Assembly (NCBI RefSeq): GCF_037975245.1
Contig: NC_092574.1
Coordinates: forward strand, 15,017,713-15,077,712
Reading direction: 5' to 3'
DNA from: Apostichopus japonicus
Taxonomy: Eukaryota > Echinodermata > Holothuroidea > Aspidochirotida > Stichopodidae
Length of the DNA stretch: 60,000 bases
The notes under the pieces were generated by a model, which did no database searches, was not told where the DNA came from, and was given only the letters and a program-made list of their open reading frames with translations. Of this stretch, positions 1 to 13,811 are shown piece by piece (positions within the stretch are counted from its first letter, which is position 1; the number at the start of each line of letters is the position of its first letter). The position numbers were made by a program, and so were the translations under genes.

Positions 1-655
1 AAAGTCCATCTAGGTAACTTTATTTTGGACCGACTGTTAAAGAGGAACATCAAAATTAAACCTATTTGTGTGAAATTTTCATTGAATTACTACACCATGG
101 GTACTTTGTGATGTACAAGAACTGTGAAAAGTGAACTTGAAGCAAATAGGTGTCACTGTGACATCATACTGTACTTTTCTGAAATATCTTCTTCAAAATG
201 GGATGCATAAACCGTTGATAGCAGTACTAATACACTTGTTACACCACTCTTTTTATATAAAGTACTTTTTGTAAAATTATCCCGGTTAAATAAACTTGGA
301 ACCATACCCATTCGAAATTCGAACCGATAGGTTCAAAATAAACATAAATTTGATGGTAGTCTTGTAACTGTGTCGTAGCAGTTTGGCTGTATGTTCGCTT
401 GTGGTAAGAACACAGCAACACTGTCAACTAACCAAAATGCGTAGCTCAAGCCATCTTGATCTCAGTATTACAAATCCTGTTTTAATACCAAACTCTGCAA
501 ATCCAGCACGTTTTTGAGACAGAGACATCACCCCTAAATAGCAAAGAAAATGTTATTAAGGATGGTTCCAAATTGCTTCCTGTTTTGTAAATATTACCTA
601 CAAAATAAACAAAAGTAATGTTGTGTCTACTTCATTCATCTTTCTCTGATTTCAG
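1..655. other. Intron or upstream flank of the FHIP1 gene
   Basis: No exon was recognised here. The first visible FHIP1 exon begins at 656 in mid-codon sequence, so the N-terminal part of the protein must be encoded beyond the left edge and this stretch is most simply intron. The small open frame at 239-427 on the minus strand has no recognisable motif. Confidence 0.5.
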
Positions 656-3600
656 CTTTGTCTGGTTACTATGGCACTAATGTACACACTAGTAAATATC
701 AACTGTGAAGATGTCATGATGGAACTTGTTTTTCAGTAAGTCCCTCTTTCTTACTTTCTTGAGAATTGCCTAAGAAAGGGTTCATTCAGAAAAAAGTTTA
801 CTAATTTCAGTAGAAGCCCCTAATGGTTTGGTGATAAATCATTATTCCTGTTCTTATTAAATTGTGCAAATTAGGGTGTTTTTTTTCCCTTTGGCTGATT
901 AACACTTTCAGCTGGTAAAGTTTGATTGTTCTTTCCTTCGATGTGTTCCATTTAATACAAAAGAACATGATTATTGATTTTGGTCTTCTTTCTTTTTCAA
1001 ACTTCTGATGACAATGGTAAAAGAAAATGAATGAAAAAAACTTTCGCTTTTCATTTGTCGTTAGTGACTTCACTGTCTTCAAATCACGCTTTTCAGTTGA
1101 AGACAACAGTTTGCGACATTCTTCTCACCAATATCAAACAAATATTTTGTAAGATTTATCAGACACCGTTTTATAGACACAGTCCTAGATTGCAGCCTAT
1201 CAAACTAAGACCCATCCTTGTTTGCTTTTTTTTACCAACTGAATTTTGAAATTATCAAATAATGATTTGTTGAAAGCTCAGAAAGCTCTAAAAACATTAA
1301 ATGAAAGAGATAAAGAGTTGTAGAATGCAAGCCGGTGTTGTATCGTACAACCACTGTGTCATAGCATATTTTTCCGTTTTTTTCCTTCAGACACCTGATG
1401 CCTTGCAACCATATAATGGCAAGCCAAAGAAGAGCCATATTAGATATCAACTATATCGGTAGTAGTGCTCAAAAGTTTCTCTCCTTGATTCCAAAAAGTT
1501 GTGAAGTACGACTGGAATCGACGTGTGTGTATTCAAAGGAGACTGCCTCAGCTGGTGAAAATGGACCCACTTCTCCAGAGATGGTGCTCCTTGGGAACAG
1601 AGGGAGGGTAATCTTCCACAATTCTCAAGAGGACCTCCTGGATCCGAGAGCAAACAGAACTATGAACAATACAGGCGCAGACGCGAACGGTGCCGTAAAC
1701 GGATATGAGACGTGCCTGATAGAGTACCTGGACGATGCCCGTGATGGAATAGATAGATGTAGCAGAGGTTGCCAGACGTGGTTCTTGTCCTATGACGGAG
1801 TTCACCTACCTCATATGATGACCCCCGGTTCAGATTCATTGATGGAGACACCTGTGAAGAGAGAGTCTCTGACGTCACCATTCTTCACCCCCCGTAAGAT
1901 AGGCGGCAACTTTTCGTCACCAAATGAGCCGAGCAGTTCGGAATCTAATGGTCGTTCCTCGACCAAAAGGAGGAGGAGAGGGCAGTCTCCGGACGGCTCA
2001 AAATCCAGTAGTCCAGGGACGTTAACATCGACCATCGATGAAATTCTCAGTTTGGATTTAGGGGACGTGGAGGAAATGGACATGACAGAGGTCAGTCTCG
2101 CAGACATCTTTCAGGGTGAAAAACTTAACATCCTCACCCAGGAGGATGAACTCCTGAAGAACGGAAAAGTTGAGAGCAAGACGTCTCTTCAAGGCGGTCT
2201 AAGCTTGACGCACCCCAAGAGGGTCTCCTTGAGTTCTGATAGTGCCTTTTCGAGTAACAATTCTCCGACCACAGACACTGCCAACCTTGAACAGTCTCAG
2301 AGACGTCACGCTGCACTCGTTGAGAGGGCCTATTCTATGGATGGATTAAGGGGGGGAACCTCAGAGGTAGCGGACAGCCTGAGGAGTCCAATCAGTTCCC
2401 AGAGTTCCTTGAGGGAGGTTGACGAACCCAGTGTGTTTTATATGTACGATTCAGATTATGAACTGTTCTCCGGGAGTGGACAGTTTGGGGACTCGCGAGA
2501 GGGCTTCTCTTTTGAGGCCGATCAGATTCTGGAGGCTCTGGGTTATGACATGGATGCCTCGTCCCCCTATCAAGATGGGATGGGGGACTTGAAGAGCTTG
2601 AGTAGCATGATGGAGACCGACGTATCATTTTCGCAGCAACTTCAGTCACCGGATAGAGACACTCTGGCTTCATCCTATTCCTCCAGTAACAGCTCTCCCG
2701 AACGCAGGAACAACCGCAGTAATCTGTCTGGTGAAGACAAAGCCAATCCAGTGCCTTTAAAAGCCTCTCAGAGGGAAAAAAGAAGGCCTGACCTCTCATT
2801 ACAAATGGTCACCCCAAGGGCTCCATCTAATGGGGACATGAACGCCAACCTGTTTGGAAGTGGCAGCCCCTACAGCCCCATCGGTACATCCAATGGGCAG
2901 CCAGACACAGGTATGGTTTATATCTTAAACAACTTTACCTTCCAGTGTTTGACTCTTTGAAGAAACCATTTTATATACGAGGCAAACGGTTTTTGCATGA
3001 TGATGAGAAACTGTACGTTTAAAGCGGATTAGTCAACCGCATGTTGGAAACAATTCATAGTGCTAACTACAAACAGTTTTACCACCTGTTGAATCATTTT
3101 GTTCAGTTCATAACCAGTTTTGTGGCCTGAAAATCTCAAGAAATGCACAAAAATCCCCAATGATTTGGCTGTACAGTATGTTTGTTCTGATTAACCTCTT
3201 GAGTAGAGATGCCTTCCGTCAGTGAAGGGCTTACAGCACTGTTGTAGTTCAACCTTCGTAGATGAAGCCTACTGTGTATGCAAGAATTCTAGTTTTTGTT
3301 GTCTTTATAGTCACAGCTAACTTTCAGCTAGTAGCAGCCAGTTTGAGATAAAGAGTTACGTACTTCAATGTCCTCTTGTGATAAAACATCACACATCTTT
3401 ATCAACATTAATCTGATGGAATATTACAAGTTATAATATGTAATATGTAATTTCAGTAAAGAGTTCATACAGACAACTGCTTTGAGTTTTTGCCTCATGC
3501 CTTCCAGAAATGATATGGTCTATAAACATTTCAGGACACCAATCGGCCAAAATTGAAACTATAACTCGTAGATACCAGTAATCATTTGTCCTGCTCTTCT

Positions 3601-6600
3601 TTCGTTTCATTTCTTCCAGGTCCGTTCATCAACATCCTCTTCAAAAAGTTGGAATGTATGATGCAGAATTCTCTGTACATGAACCTTCTGCTGACTGGAA
3701 TCATCACTAGGCTGGCTTACTACCCCCAGCCCCTTCTGAGGTCATTCCTTCTCAATACAAATATGGTCTTTCAACCCAGCATCAAAGCTTTAATTCAGGT
3801 CAGTCAAAAACATTGAGTATTTAAATTGAGTAACGGAGGGGATGGGATGGGGTGGGGGGGTGGGAAAGAAGATATCAGCTGATCTCGGTTGAATTGATAG
3901 AATATTCAAATGTAACAGCAGGGAAAACCCCACCTCCATTTTGATCCTGGTAAAAGAATCAACAGCCCAGAGGTATTATCTCCCAGCTTTTCCAGCTTTC
4001 TGATCACAACCTCTTCTGAGGCCATTCCTTCTCAGTAATAAAAAAAGTTTTTCAACCTCAGTGTTTAAATGCTCTAGTCAAGATCAGTCCAATTGTGGAA
4101 GTCCTATGTCAGAGTGTGTGAAAAGTTTCTCACTTGTGAGGAATAGCCTGGATCAGTGGGGAGTAAAGACTAAGAACAAGCAAGTGGAAAATTTTGTGAG
4201 CATGAATACATAATCTTTATGGTTCTCATGTGGTCAGGAAAACAGGAACAGTCTGGAAAACAAAAGGGGGTAAAGGAAAAACCTCTTTTCTAAAGTCTTA
4301 ACAGTCCTTGAAGTTTGAAGTTTAGTCTGTAAAAGTGAGGAAACCCCTAATATGAACACTTTCATATGATATAATTTAAACAAGCAAGGCTATAAAAGGG
4401 AGTATGAATCCGTAAGAGTATGAATATGGAATATCAATCCGTAAGGACGAGAGTAGGAGTATGGAGTATGAATCCGTAAGGACTAGAGTATGAGAAGGGA
4501 GTATGAATCCATAAGGACGAGAGAATGAGAAGGGAGTATGAATCCGTAAGGACAAGAGTATGAGAAGGGAGTGTAAATCTGGAGTACGACTACAGACTTA
4601 CTTCAAGTGTACTTCATCAGCCACCCCCCTCGACATCACACACCTTTTCAATGCAAGCAAATTTGTCTTTCATCTCAGATTCAGAGCTAAATGCAGGCCA
4701 GGAAAAATTATTGGAACATCTAACTTAAAAACTCGAAAGAAATCTTTCGGTCTTTCAGTTCAGTTTGAAAACTCTAACTGAGATTAGTTAACCTGTAGCA
4801 AGATGTTTACTCAGTTGTAACAACAGCCTATTTTGCTACTTTCAGAAAGATAAAAATGCCCATCAATAATGAATTCATTTTCAAAAGCAATGGAAACAAC
4901 TGATACAGTTCACCAAAAAGTTAAACCCAAACTAAAGTAAAAGAAAGTGACTTTCTTTCTTTTCTGCCTTCAAATTACAATGTTGCCTATCGGGCATAAT
5001 TTATTATTGACAGAGTTAAAGACATGACAATCTTTGAAATATTCAAGAATCGCTCTGAACATTAAGTGCATTGCTTACTCAAGGGGGATATCACTAGCTA
5101 AGAAGCATCCATTATAAATGAGTCACTGTGGACACGGATTAATGTCTCTTCAAAGTCATATGTCAAAAATGAAGTTACCATTGCATATTCATGAGTTCAT
5201 TTGAATTCTATATATTTTTGTGGTACAACAGTGCAGTGCTTGGCTCTTCCGGTTGGACACAGTTCTTCAAAGCAGATTTTATTGTTTTTTTTTTCATATT
5301 TCTTTTTTACTACTTCACAGAGGTGTCTTGGTAATGTTTGCAACAAAATAATCAAACTTAAAATGTTTCATTTTGACTTTGCTGTGTTCAGTGTAAATCA
5401 CTGGCTATTTATGAAACTGTTCAGTACTATGCAGGAAATTTTGACTCCCTCACAAATTAATGGGACGTTTATCTCTTCATTTGCAAAAAAAACAACTTTG
5501 TAATGGTTTATGCTAAATGTAATTTAGCCAATTCAGCAACTTTTGATACTGTAGTTTGAAATTTAGACTAAATTTTTGGTTTCATTCCTTTAAAATGCCC
5601 AAGTATAGTCCTACCATCCAGGGGAATAATTTATTGCTCAAATTTTGTCATCACAGACTTGAAGGTAATGCATAATTTGACTCTCCAACCAATACACTTT
5701 GTAGGTAGTACTGAAATTTTCTGTACTATTTTTTTATAGCTAAGTATTTAACCAGTGGGATAGCGGATAAATTGCTACCCTCGCTAACAGATGGTAGCAA
5801 CTCAGACGCACCGCACAGTTTATGAGATACCTTTATACATCACCAGGCAGTGCATTGTTCTTATGTCTTCATAATAATTGATGCATTTATTCATATCTAG
5901 GTTATCTCCTAATCTTCGAGGTTATCTCCTAATCAGCCATCCTACTTAAGTTTCACTTAGGGTTATCCAATTATCCCTCAGACTTTTATCTTTCCAACCT
6001 GCATCATTTAGACATCATTCAAAGAAAAACAGGAAAAGATAAAAAGATGAAAGAAAGCTTTATTTCTCATTTGTATTCATATTCTTTTTGCTCATTTCCT
6101 TTAAAGAAAGTGTTTTGACATTTTTGGTATATATTTTTTTCCCTCCAGGTTTTGAATTCAGTAAAGAATAACCTTGATACTTATGCTGCAACAGTCAGTG
6201 ACTGGGATAAGAAGTTACTTCTAGCCAAGCAGTACCTCTGGGCCAGAGAAAGTGGCCAGGACCCGCCCAAAGAAAGATCTGCTACTATCCTAGAGGGGAA
6301 AGAGAACCTACAGGCACGCACTCGGACTGGCAGTCTTCTCACTCGTAAGTGTAAAGCCATCTCATATCCACTGTATCTTGTTGCTGACATCGATTTTCAA
6401 TTTTTTTGGGGAGGGGGGGGACACTTTCTATTTTTTTTTCTATTTTCACCACTTTCTCATTTTACATCATGCACTGCCATATCGCCTTTGGTGGAAGAAG
6501 GATGGGTATATATGTCTCATCAACTTTTAGAAAGAAAAAATAACTTTTGAGGTCAGAATTTTGCAAACTTGTGCCATTATTTTGTATGTTAACTTTTGAG

Positions 6601-7804
6601 ATGTGGCTAGTAATGCTTACTGATCTTATACAAAGACAGTGTTACTGTACTGTACTGCAAACTGCTACACAGTACAATGACTCTGACCAAGAAAGCTTGT
6701 ACAAACAGACAATTAACAAATTAAAAGCTATTTCAGGGAACATGTGGTCTTTTATGATCACTTGTGTTCCCTAGGTTTTTGGGTAGCAAGACAAACCGTC
6801 AATGTGAGCTGTATACTAATCGCATCCTTCTCACAGTGTCCCCCCTACCACCCCCAACTCCCCATTATACAAACTCAATGAATCTGGCAATATTAAGGAG
6901 TGCCTTTAGTATTAATGTTTCATGATGCAGTGAAACAGGGAATAATTTATCTGGTATTTGCATAGCTTGCCACACAAATACAATGATGTATTTTTGTAAA
7001 AAATAAAAAAAATGACACACAGCATGTGAACACTAAATTATTACTTGGTCAAAGGTGTATCTGTCATACATTCAAACTCATGCATGCCCCCTACCGCCCC
7101 CCCCCCTCAAAAAAGAAAGAAATATAGAAAAGGGTGATGACACCATTGCTGTTGTTATCTTGCACTGAAAGAAGTAGATGAGCCTCCTCAAATAGGTAAC
7201 CAACTTGATGGTTTTTCAGAGCTTAGTCGCTTATAATCAAGAAGCGTGTTCTTCCTTTCCCCCCATGGGCTTCAAGTAATTGTCTCCTGTTGAAAGTGTG
7301 GAATAACTATTGCTAAGGAGATGTTGATAATCCGTCCAGAGAGCCACGGAGGTGTCTGTAGCAAGTAGGTTGCAAACGATGTTTATGTTCGTTAACAATA
7401 AGTGCTCGTACGACAGGCTTTTCTACAAGTCTACACTGATAGATTAGGCGTGCTGCATTACATTGACGTTCATGGGTATTTTTTTTCATATATTTTTTTT
7501 TTTCTCAATTTTCTGCCCATCTGTTTTTCTATTCACAGCAAATAAGAAATCATCTATAAGAGATTTCTTCCAGCGTGGATACAAAAGAAAGGCTTCTGTC
7601 AAGATGGCGGAGAGGCTTAAACTGTCATCGGTTGGAGAGTCCAATGCAGGGGGCACGCCAGGTAAGGCCACAGAGAGTGACAGTGTCAAGACAAAGAACG
7701 CAGTGTACTGCGCCGTGGTGTTTGAAGAGTTTCTGAAAGAGTTAGCTGCTACCTGCCAGGAGCATGTTGTCGGTGTGGTGGTGGAAGACTTTGAGCAAGT
7801 TTAA
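656..7804 (+). CDS. FHIP1: FHIP1 (FAM160A-type FTS and Hook-interacting protein), 3' part
   Basis: Five exons join without a phase conflict: 656-735, 1391-2910, 3620-3798, 6149-6344 and 7539-7804 (stop TAA), giving 746 residues. Family members are about 1,000 residues, so roughly the first 200-250 lie off the left edge. The first exons read NCEDVMMELVFQ then HLMPCNHIM and KFLSLIP, conserved in the RAI16-like domain. The 1.5-kb exon then encodes a long Ser- and acid-rich linker. The conserved C-terminal block follows: FINILFKKLECMMQNSLYMN, LAYYPQPLLRSFLLNTNMVF, then NAVYCAVVFEEFLKELAA near the end. In the known family, FHIP joins FTS (AKTIP) and Hook proteins in the FHF complex that links early endosomes to dynein. 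That role is by family; the splice junctions are seen directly. Vertebrate 1A versus 1B cannot be assigned. Confidence 0.9.
4391..4575. repeat. 35-bp minisatellite in an FHIP1 intron
   Basis: About five imperfect copies of a 35-bp unit lie in tandem, each containing GAGTATGAATCCGTAAGGAC. The last three copies keep exact 35-bp spacing; the first ones are truncated or shuffled. It sits inside the 2.35-kb intron between the 3620-3798 and 6149-6344 exons and shows no reading-frame logic. Confidence 0.8.
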
Positions 7805-9640
7805 ACGATACCGACCAGTCCGAGATCGACTTGAAGATAGATGCCGTGATGCCTGCGTGCGTGGATGAGTCACGTTACCTAGTTGCACATAGACCGGCTA
7901 CGTGCCAGTTGAATGAACAAGCTGCCTTGATGGATCATGTTTGTGAGTTTTGCTAAGACACCTGGAAGGCCTCTGTTGTCTTTCCTGAAACTTTTCTCTT
8001 CGGCAACTTTTGGTAATTATTGCATCCAATTGCTTTATAAACAGAGTTTGAGATCAGCTGTCACAATTATAGGAAGCTTAAGTCGTCAAAGGAGATATGA
8101 GAATCAGTTTGTGGTTAAGAAACCTAAATTGATTGTTTTGTGTTTTCTGTTGACATCGTCTCTCATCAGTGCAACCTCTTATTAATTTCTCCTGTGTGTC
8201 TTTGGTTCCTCAGGATCTGACTTGTGACAGAATGTTTAAACGTTCAAAAATCATTAATTTAGCTACTGTCAGGGCAGATGTCTATTGGTTTGGTTGATAA
8301 TAGAGAATCAATTCTTTGATTGACTTGTTGACCAAACAAAGCTAACTTCAAACTTGCCCTCCCCCCCCCCCCCCCCTCCCCCTAATGCAGATAGTATGAA
8401 TGCTAACTGCTCTTACCACTTTCTGTGACACATTTTCTTTTACATCAATTTATTGGGGTACCATGATTCGTTGTTTGGCAGCAACCAAAACTGAAAATAC
8501 TAGATGGCCGAAACAGACCAACTACAGCATGTCTGTAAAGCCAACCATTAAAGGTTGATGCAAATCAGTGTAACATTGGATGAGAGTGAAAGTAGTATTG
8601 CTATTTGTACAAAATTGACCGTTTTTTTATTTTTGAGATTGGGGGGGAGGAGGAGTGGTGGGGACATTTCAGCATATTAGGAGCTCTTCTGGTGGTTTTA
8701 ACTGAAGGGAAAATAGATGTAAACATTGCCAAACTTGACAGTAGTGTGTGATTGATGTTGTGGCTGTTAACAATTGCTCCTTTGCAAGACTCCATCAACC
8801 ACCTTGTACTAGTTACTTTTTGCAAGATTTTGATAAAACTTCATGACTTACTTATATATCTAGGGAGTATGTTTATCTGGGTCATGTGCCAGTTACATTA
8901 AAATCAATGATTTAAATAAAATTTTTGCCATTGAAACTAAATTGCCATGGCACTGTGATCATGTTTTTGTTTTGTTGGTTGGAGATGGAGGCTCTGTCAT
9001 TTCTCAGATATTAAAAATGGCCTTAAATTTTACACTGAAACACATGTGCTATTTTGGCAATCAAAAGTTTTATATATTACCTTCAAATGATATTTCTCTA
9101 AAAAAGAATTTATATTGCCTAAAAGTCATAAGATTTTAATATAAGCAGCATGCATACGTCGGGTGAAGTACTTTAAGCTCTTACAGACTGTTTGTAAAAT
9201 ATGGTATTGCGAATGCTATCGTCATACTCAACTATTTTATTGTGTGAGATTATTTTAGAAAAAAAACAATAGCAAGCAAAACAAGAAAGTGGTAGCATAT
9301 GCCTCTTACTGAATTAGAAAATCTTACTGCCTGGACTTTCAGAGTATCTGACAATTTTTCATATTTGGGTTTTGTGAATTTTTTTTCTTCTTTTTTTTTT
9401 GTATCGTAGATTTGTATTATTTTGGTATATGACTCACTATGCATTAATATATATATAGTAAAATATTATAACAAGTATCGTCTGTAACAAGAGTTGTACC
9501 AACCCTCATTTTATGGTTGAGCCATGTACGAGTAATTTTATTAGTTGGAAATCTAGCGGAGTCTGTGACTCCCACTGGGTATATTATCTCTATGGGGTGA
9601 AAGAAACTCATGACTTGATACGCTTTGACTATGTTTCCTT
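7805..9640 (+). other. Probable FHIP1 3' UTR and flank
   Basis: No further coding sequence was seen after the FHIP1 stop at 7,804. An AATAAA hexamer lies at 8,915-8,920, about 1.1 kb past the stop, and is a plausible polyadenylation signal. A pure C tract of about 20 bases interrupts the stretch near 8,362. The 3' end cannot be fixed from sequence alone. Confidence 0.35.
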
Positions 9641-9644
9641 CAAA

Positions 9645-10435
9645 AGACGTAGAAAGACCCTAGCATTGGCAACTTGGAACAACCAACTAAATACATAATA
9701 AAGCCCCTTGCATTGATAACTTGTTACACAACCAACTAAAGACATAGTAAAGACCCTAGCATTGGCAACTTGGAACAACCAACTACTGTAAATACATAAT
9801 AAAGACCCTTGCATTAATAACTTGTTACACAACCAACTAAAGACATAGTAAAGACCCTAGTATTGGCAACTTGGAACAACCAACTTAATACATAATAAAG
9901 CCCCTTGCATTGATAACTTGTTACACAACCAACTAAAGACATAGTAAAGACCCTAGTATTGGCAACTTGGAACAACCAACTTAATACATAATAAAGCCCC
10001 TTGCATTGATAACTTGTTACACAACCAACTAAAGACATAGTAAAGACCCTAGTATTGGCAACTTGGAACAACCAACTTAATACATAATAAAGCCCCTTGC
10101 ATTGATAACTTGTTACACAACCAACTAAAGACATAGTAAAGACCCTAGTATTGGCAACTTGGAACAACCAACTTAATACATAATAAAGCCCCTTGCATTA
10201 ATAACTTGTTACACAACCAACTAAAGACATAGTAAAGCCCCTTGCATTGATAACTTGTTACACAACCAACTAAATACATACTGTAGTAAAGACCCTAGCT
10301 TGCATTGGTAAGTTTGAACAACCAACTAAATGCATAGTAAAGACCCTTGCATTGATAACTTGTTACACAACCAACTAAAGACATAGTATAGATCATTGCA
10401 TTGGTAACTTGGTACACAGCCAACTTTCCTTTACT
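9645..10435. repeat. 96-bp tandem array built from two 48-bp half units
   Basis: The unit CCCCTTGCATTGATAACTTG recurs at 9,901, 9,997, 10,093 and 10,189, exactly 96 bp apart. Each 96-bp unit holds two related halves of about 48 bp, one with GTTACACAACCAACTAAAGA and one with GGCAACTTGGAACAACCAAC. This is a higher-order repeat: the dimer was amplified after the halves diverged. The edges (before 9,720 and after 10,200) are more degenerate. Because 96 is a multiple of 3, long minus-strand open frames arise with a periodic translation; they are not genes. Confidence 0.92.
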
Positions 10436-10439
10436 TCAG

Positions 10440-11160
10440 TGAATAAATAGTACGTAAGGCGCTAGTTGATATATTCAAATCAGGAAAGCCTGGTGATCAT
10501 CTTACTAACACAAATTTTTGTCTATAGCGGACACGGAAGTCGACCTGCCATATTCTATTCACATTGTTTTTTTTGTTTTGTTTTGTTTAATGTGTTGTAT
10601 AAATATGCATGACCTATAATAGCCATTGTTGGTGTGCAGCTGATGAATATGTATAATCTGCTACTTAGTCATCACTGAAAACAATTAATGAAATGTAGCC
10701 CACTAATATGCCAGTCTTAACCATAATGAAACATGCCTAAATTAGCCATATATGAGTAATGTATAATTATGATCTTTCTTAATCGTCTTTTTTTTTCTTT
10801 TCTTTTTTTTTGTGATAAATATATAATTTCTTTCAAGTTTCTTCAGGTTTTGCATAACATTGATAAGAACTGAATATTTAAAGCTACAGTGTCTTATATT
10901 TCAAGAAAAACGATATTATTTAGAGGGCATTTCATTCGGTATTTCAATTCCTTGTTAAATGATCGATATAGCTAGATAAGTTGCTTTTAAGTGTCACCTA
11001 TGAGGAAGAGCATTAGCTGATTTATGATTTTCTTCGTTTTTGGAAACAAATTAATGGTATCAGTGTAATCTTTGTAATGAAGTATGTATTAAGAGGAAAC
11101 TTAAGGGTAACAATTTCCAGAACATATTTTTTTTTCGTGACAGGAATTAAACAAACCTGT
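10440..11160. other. AT-rich spacer without a recognised gene
   Basis: This stretch between two tandem arrays is AT-rich with T-runs near 10,567 and 10,790. No exon, RNA gene or transposon end was recognised. Confidence 0.5.
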
Positions 11161-11164
11161 TGGC

Positions 11165-11740
11165 ATGATTTGGTAAGTTCAAAAACATGGTTTTGTCTCA
11201 TGTAGTGTGCCAGGTGATTCCTGAAGATATCTAAAGACTGCATTTTTGGTATAAAGACTGTTAATTATAGCGTATTGAACATGTTTAGGTCTCATGTAGT
11301 CTGCCAGGTGATTCCTGGAGATATCTACAGACTGCATTGTTGGTATAAAGACTGTTAAGTATAGCGTATTGAACATGTTTAGGTCTCATGTAGTCTGCCA
11401 GGTGATTCCTGAAGATATCTAGAGATTGCACTGTTGGTATAAAGACTGTTAAGTATAGCGTATTGAACATGTTTAGGTCTCATGTAGTCTGCCAGGTGAT
11501 TCCTGAAGATATCTACAGACTGCATTGTTGGTATAAGGACTGTTAAGTATAGCGTATTGAACATGTTTAGGTCTCATGTAGTCTGCCAGGTGATTCCTGA
11601 AGATATCTAGAGACTGCACTGTTGGTATAAAGACTGTTAAATATAACAAATTGAACTTGTCAAGGTCTCATGTAGTCTGCCAGGTGATTCCTGAAGATAT
11701 CTACAGACTGTTGGTTTATACCTAAATATTTCATAATCGT
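11165..11740. repeat. 94-bp tandem array
   Basis: Copies start at 11,281, 11,375, 11,469 and 11,563, exactly 94 bp apart. Each contains ATGTTTAGGTCTCATGTAGT and CTGCCAGGTGATTCCTG. About six good copies are present, and more diverged pieces (TCTGCCAG, TGTTGGT) trail to about 12,100. Since 94 is 1 modulo 3, the same peptide appears in successive frames on the minus strand, which shows that those open frames are repeat artefacts. Confidence 0.9.
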
Positions 11741-12109
11741 TGTTTAGCCAGGTGATTTGTGATATTATCTCCTGCAGTGTTGTCATCTAAAGACTGTTTC
11801 TTGTTCCATTAACGTTGTTCAGTTTGATGTAGTCTGCCAGGTAGCCTTACTCTGAAGGTATGTGCTGTTGGTATATAGCAACTGTTTAAAAGCAAGTGTA
11901 AGTGATGTTTGGGGTCCTGCAAACTGCCAGCTTTCATATGAAGATGTCCATTGCATACATAAATGAAACATCTGTCACAGATTGATTGAAGATGCCTATT
12001 GTTGGTTTTAAAAGAAAACAAATGACGTTGTCTCATGACATCTGCCACACGTTATTTGAAGATGCCTATTGATGGAGTAAAACTGCCAGGTCCTGCACAA
12101 ATGATGTTC

Positions 12110-13790
12110 CACCACATTCAGACTTTTCAAATAATGTATTAGGAAGTTATTCAAATTTGAGACTATTCTTTACAAGACTCCTCATGCTCATCGGATATGT
12201 GCAACGAGCAGCTCTTTTCACGCTGAGTCTTTATTTTCTTTTGAAGTATTCCACGGTTGTATCATGGTACCTTGAGCGTAAACTGCCTGTAGCCCTGAAA
12301 GGTAGCCATCATTTAACAATGTTCAATTTATACCCCATATTTGGAAGTTTGTTTATTAGTGTACTTGCTAATATGTATTGTCAAAGTTCTATGCTATATT
12401 GTTTTTTCTCTTTTCATTTTTTGAATTCTTCAAGGCATGTATCGGATTGTGTGTGGATGCTAAAGTATTTTTTGTACGTCATCTTATTGCCACATTTGAA
12501 AAAATAAATCAGGGTATTAAAGGAGAGAGGAAACAAAGCAAAGAAAACCAAAGAAAAAAACAGAAGTACACAGAAGACGGTATATTAATCTATGCATTGT
12601 TGTCAAACTTTGTATTAACCATGTCATTTTGTAAGGAGTAGCTGTTGGATGGGAATTCATGTCATTAATTATTGAAGCAGGGTGGGTGGGGAGATAGGGT
12701 GGGATGGGTGGGTGGGTGGGGGGTGGAGTAAAGGACTGATTTAAAACACTATATTGACATTTTATATTTCAGAGTATTTGCATGCAGCACCAAATTATTG
12801 AAGACAACCCCTACTGGTTTGTCTTTAAATTTGAGCCCTAAAAGTATGTTACTTACTGCTTAGTATTTGTCGATGATTTGTATTATAGTAATTAAAGTTT
12901 TAGTAATTATTAATGTTAGCAATTAATGCATTAAGAAACTATAAAGAAGTGTTTTATAGGTCTTCAGGTAGGATGATTGGAACTAAGCAGAATCATGAGC
13001 TTGCCAGAATTTTGCAAAGAACTTAGGAATTGACAAAATGTTGAAGAGAGTGAGCATAATCCATGTTAATGTATATGATTGTGTGCTGTGTAGGATTTCC
13101 TCACTGGTCAAGTATTGAGTACTTCTGCTGTACCCTTATATATGCTAATTAGAACATTCATTATTTACTGGTTGGTATGTTTTCTTTTCTAATTACAGCC
13201 ATCCATTGTCTTGAAAGGGCAAGATGTGTTGTTTTGTCTGTATAAAGTGACATTTCTAGCAGGAATTGAATGTACCTGCTTTTAAAGTATCAATCTGTAG
13301 ACATATTACTGAGGTTCTGTTTTCAATAGATTTGAATTGAAGGGGGGGGGGGAGGGGCAATCATAGAATGTTTTTAAAAGGCAAGATTGCCCTATGTGCC
13401 AATGTGTAGAGAAACCAGACTTTTCTTAAACCGACAGTGCTTGCTTCTCGATATAAAACTTCAGATATGACTCTTCTGAGCTACGTTTGACCCAGATGCC
13501 AGATTGAATCCCCCAAAGCATTGCAAAGATTACCAACATTATACCAGCTGCAACAACAGGTTCACACTATAGCCGAATCTAGTAAGAATCATGCAAAAAT
13601 TGCATTCGTTTAACAGATAGTACATATGCATACTATAGCTCTGTTCGTTTGGTACGTCCTCAATAATGCAGTGTCAATTTCCAGTTCTGGTTTATGTCTA
13701 GATTTATAGCCATTTAATTTGAAAATTCTATCCAACATGTTTGATCAAAATTAAGTGTAAAACAGATGCAATGTTTTTAAAAGAAAACAC
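12110..13790. other. Non-coding stretch, with a G-rich (GGGTGGG)n patch
   Basis: No convincing exon was seen. The open frame at 12,157-12,507 is hydrophobic but low in complexity and lacks family motifs. At 12,681-12,725 the plus strand has at least five runs of three or more G separated by one to three bases, a sequence class able to form a G-quadruplex. A further G10 tract lies near 13,342. Confidence 0.4.
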
Positions 13791-13795
13791 ACCAA

Positions 13796-13811
13796 GAGAG
13801 AGAGAGAGAAT
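13796..13811. repeat. (GA)n microsatellite
   Basis: A short run of AGAG dinucleotides in an AT-rich, gene-free stretch. Confidence 0.7.

Noticed and set aside
7937-8185. 82-codon frame after FHIP1 as a separate small gene
   Set aside because: Lies in the likely FHIP1 3' UTR, with no motif, and composition typical of non-coding sequence here.
9629-10167. Minus-strand open frames with periodic peptides
   Set aside because: They translate the 96-bp tandem repeat, whose period is a multiple of three; the peptide repeats exactly with the DNA.
12157-12641. Hydrophobic 116-codon frame resembling a membrane protein
   Set aside because: AT-rich DNA gives Phe, Leu and Tyr-rich frames by chance; no splice signals, family motif or supporting context.
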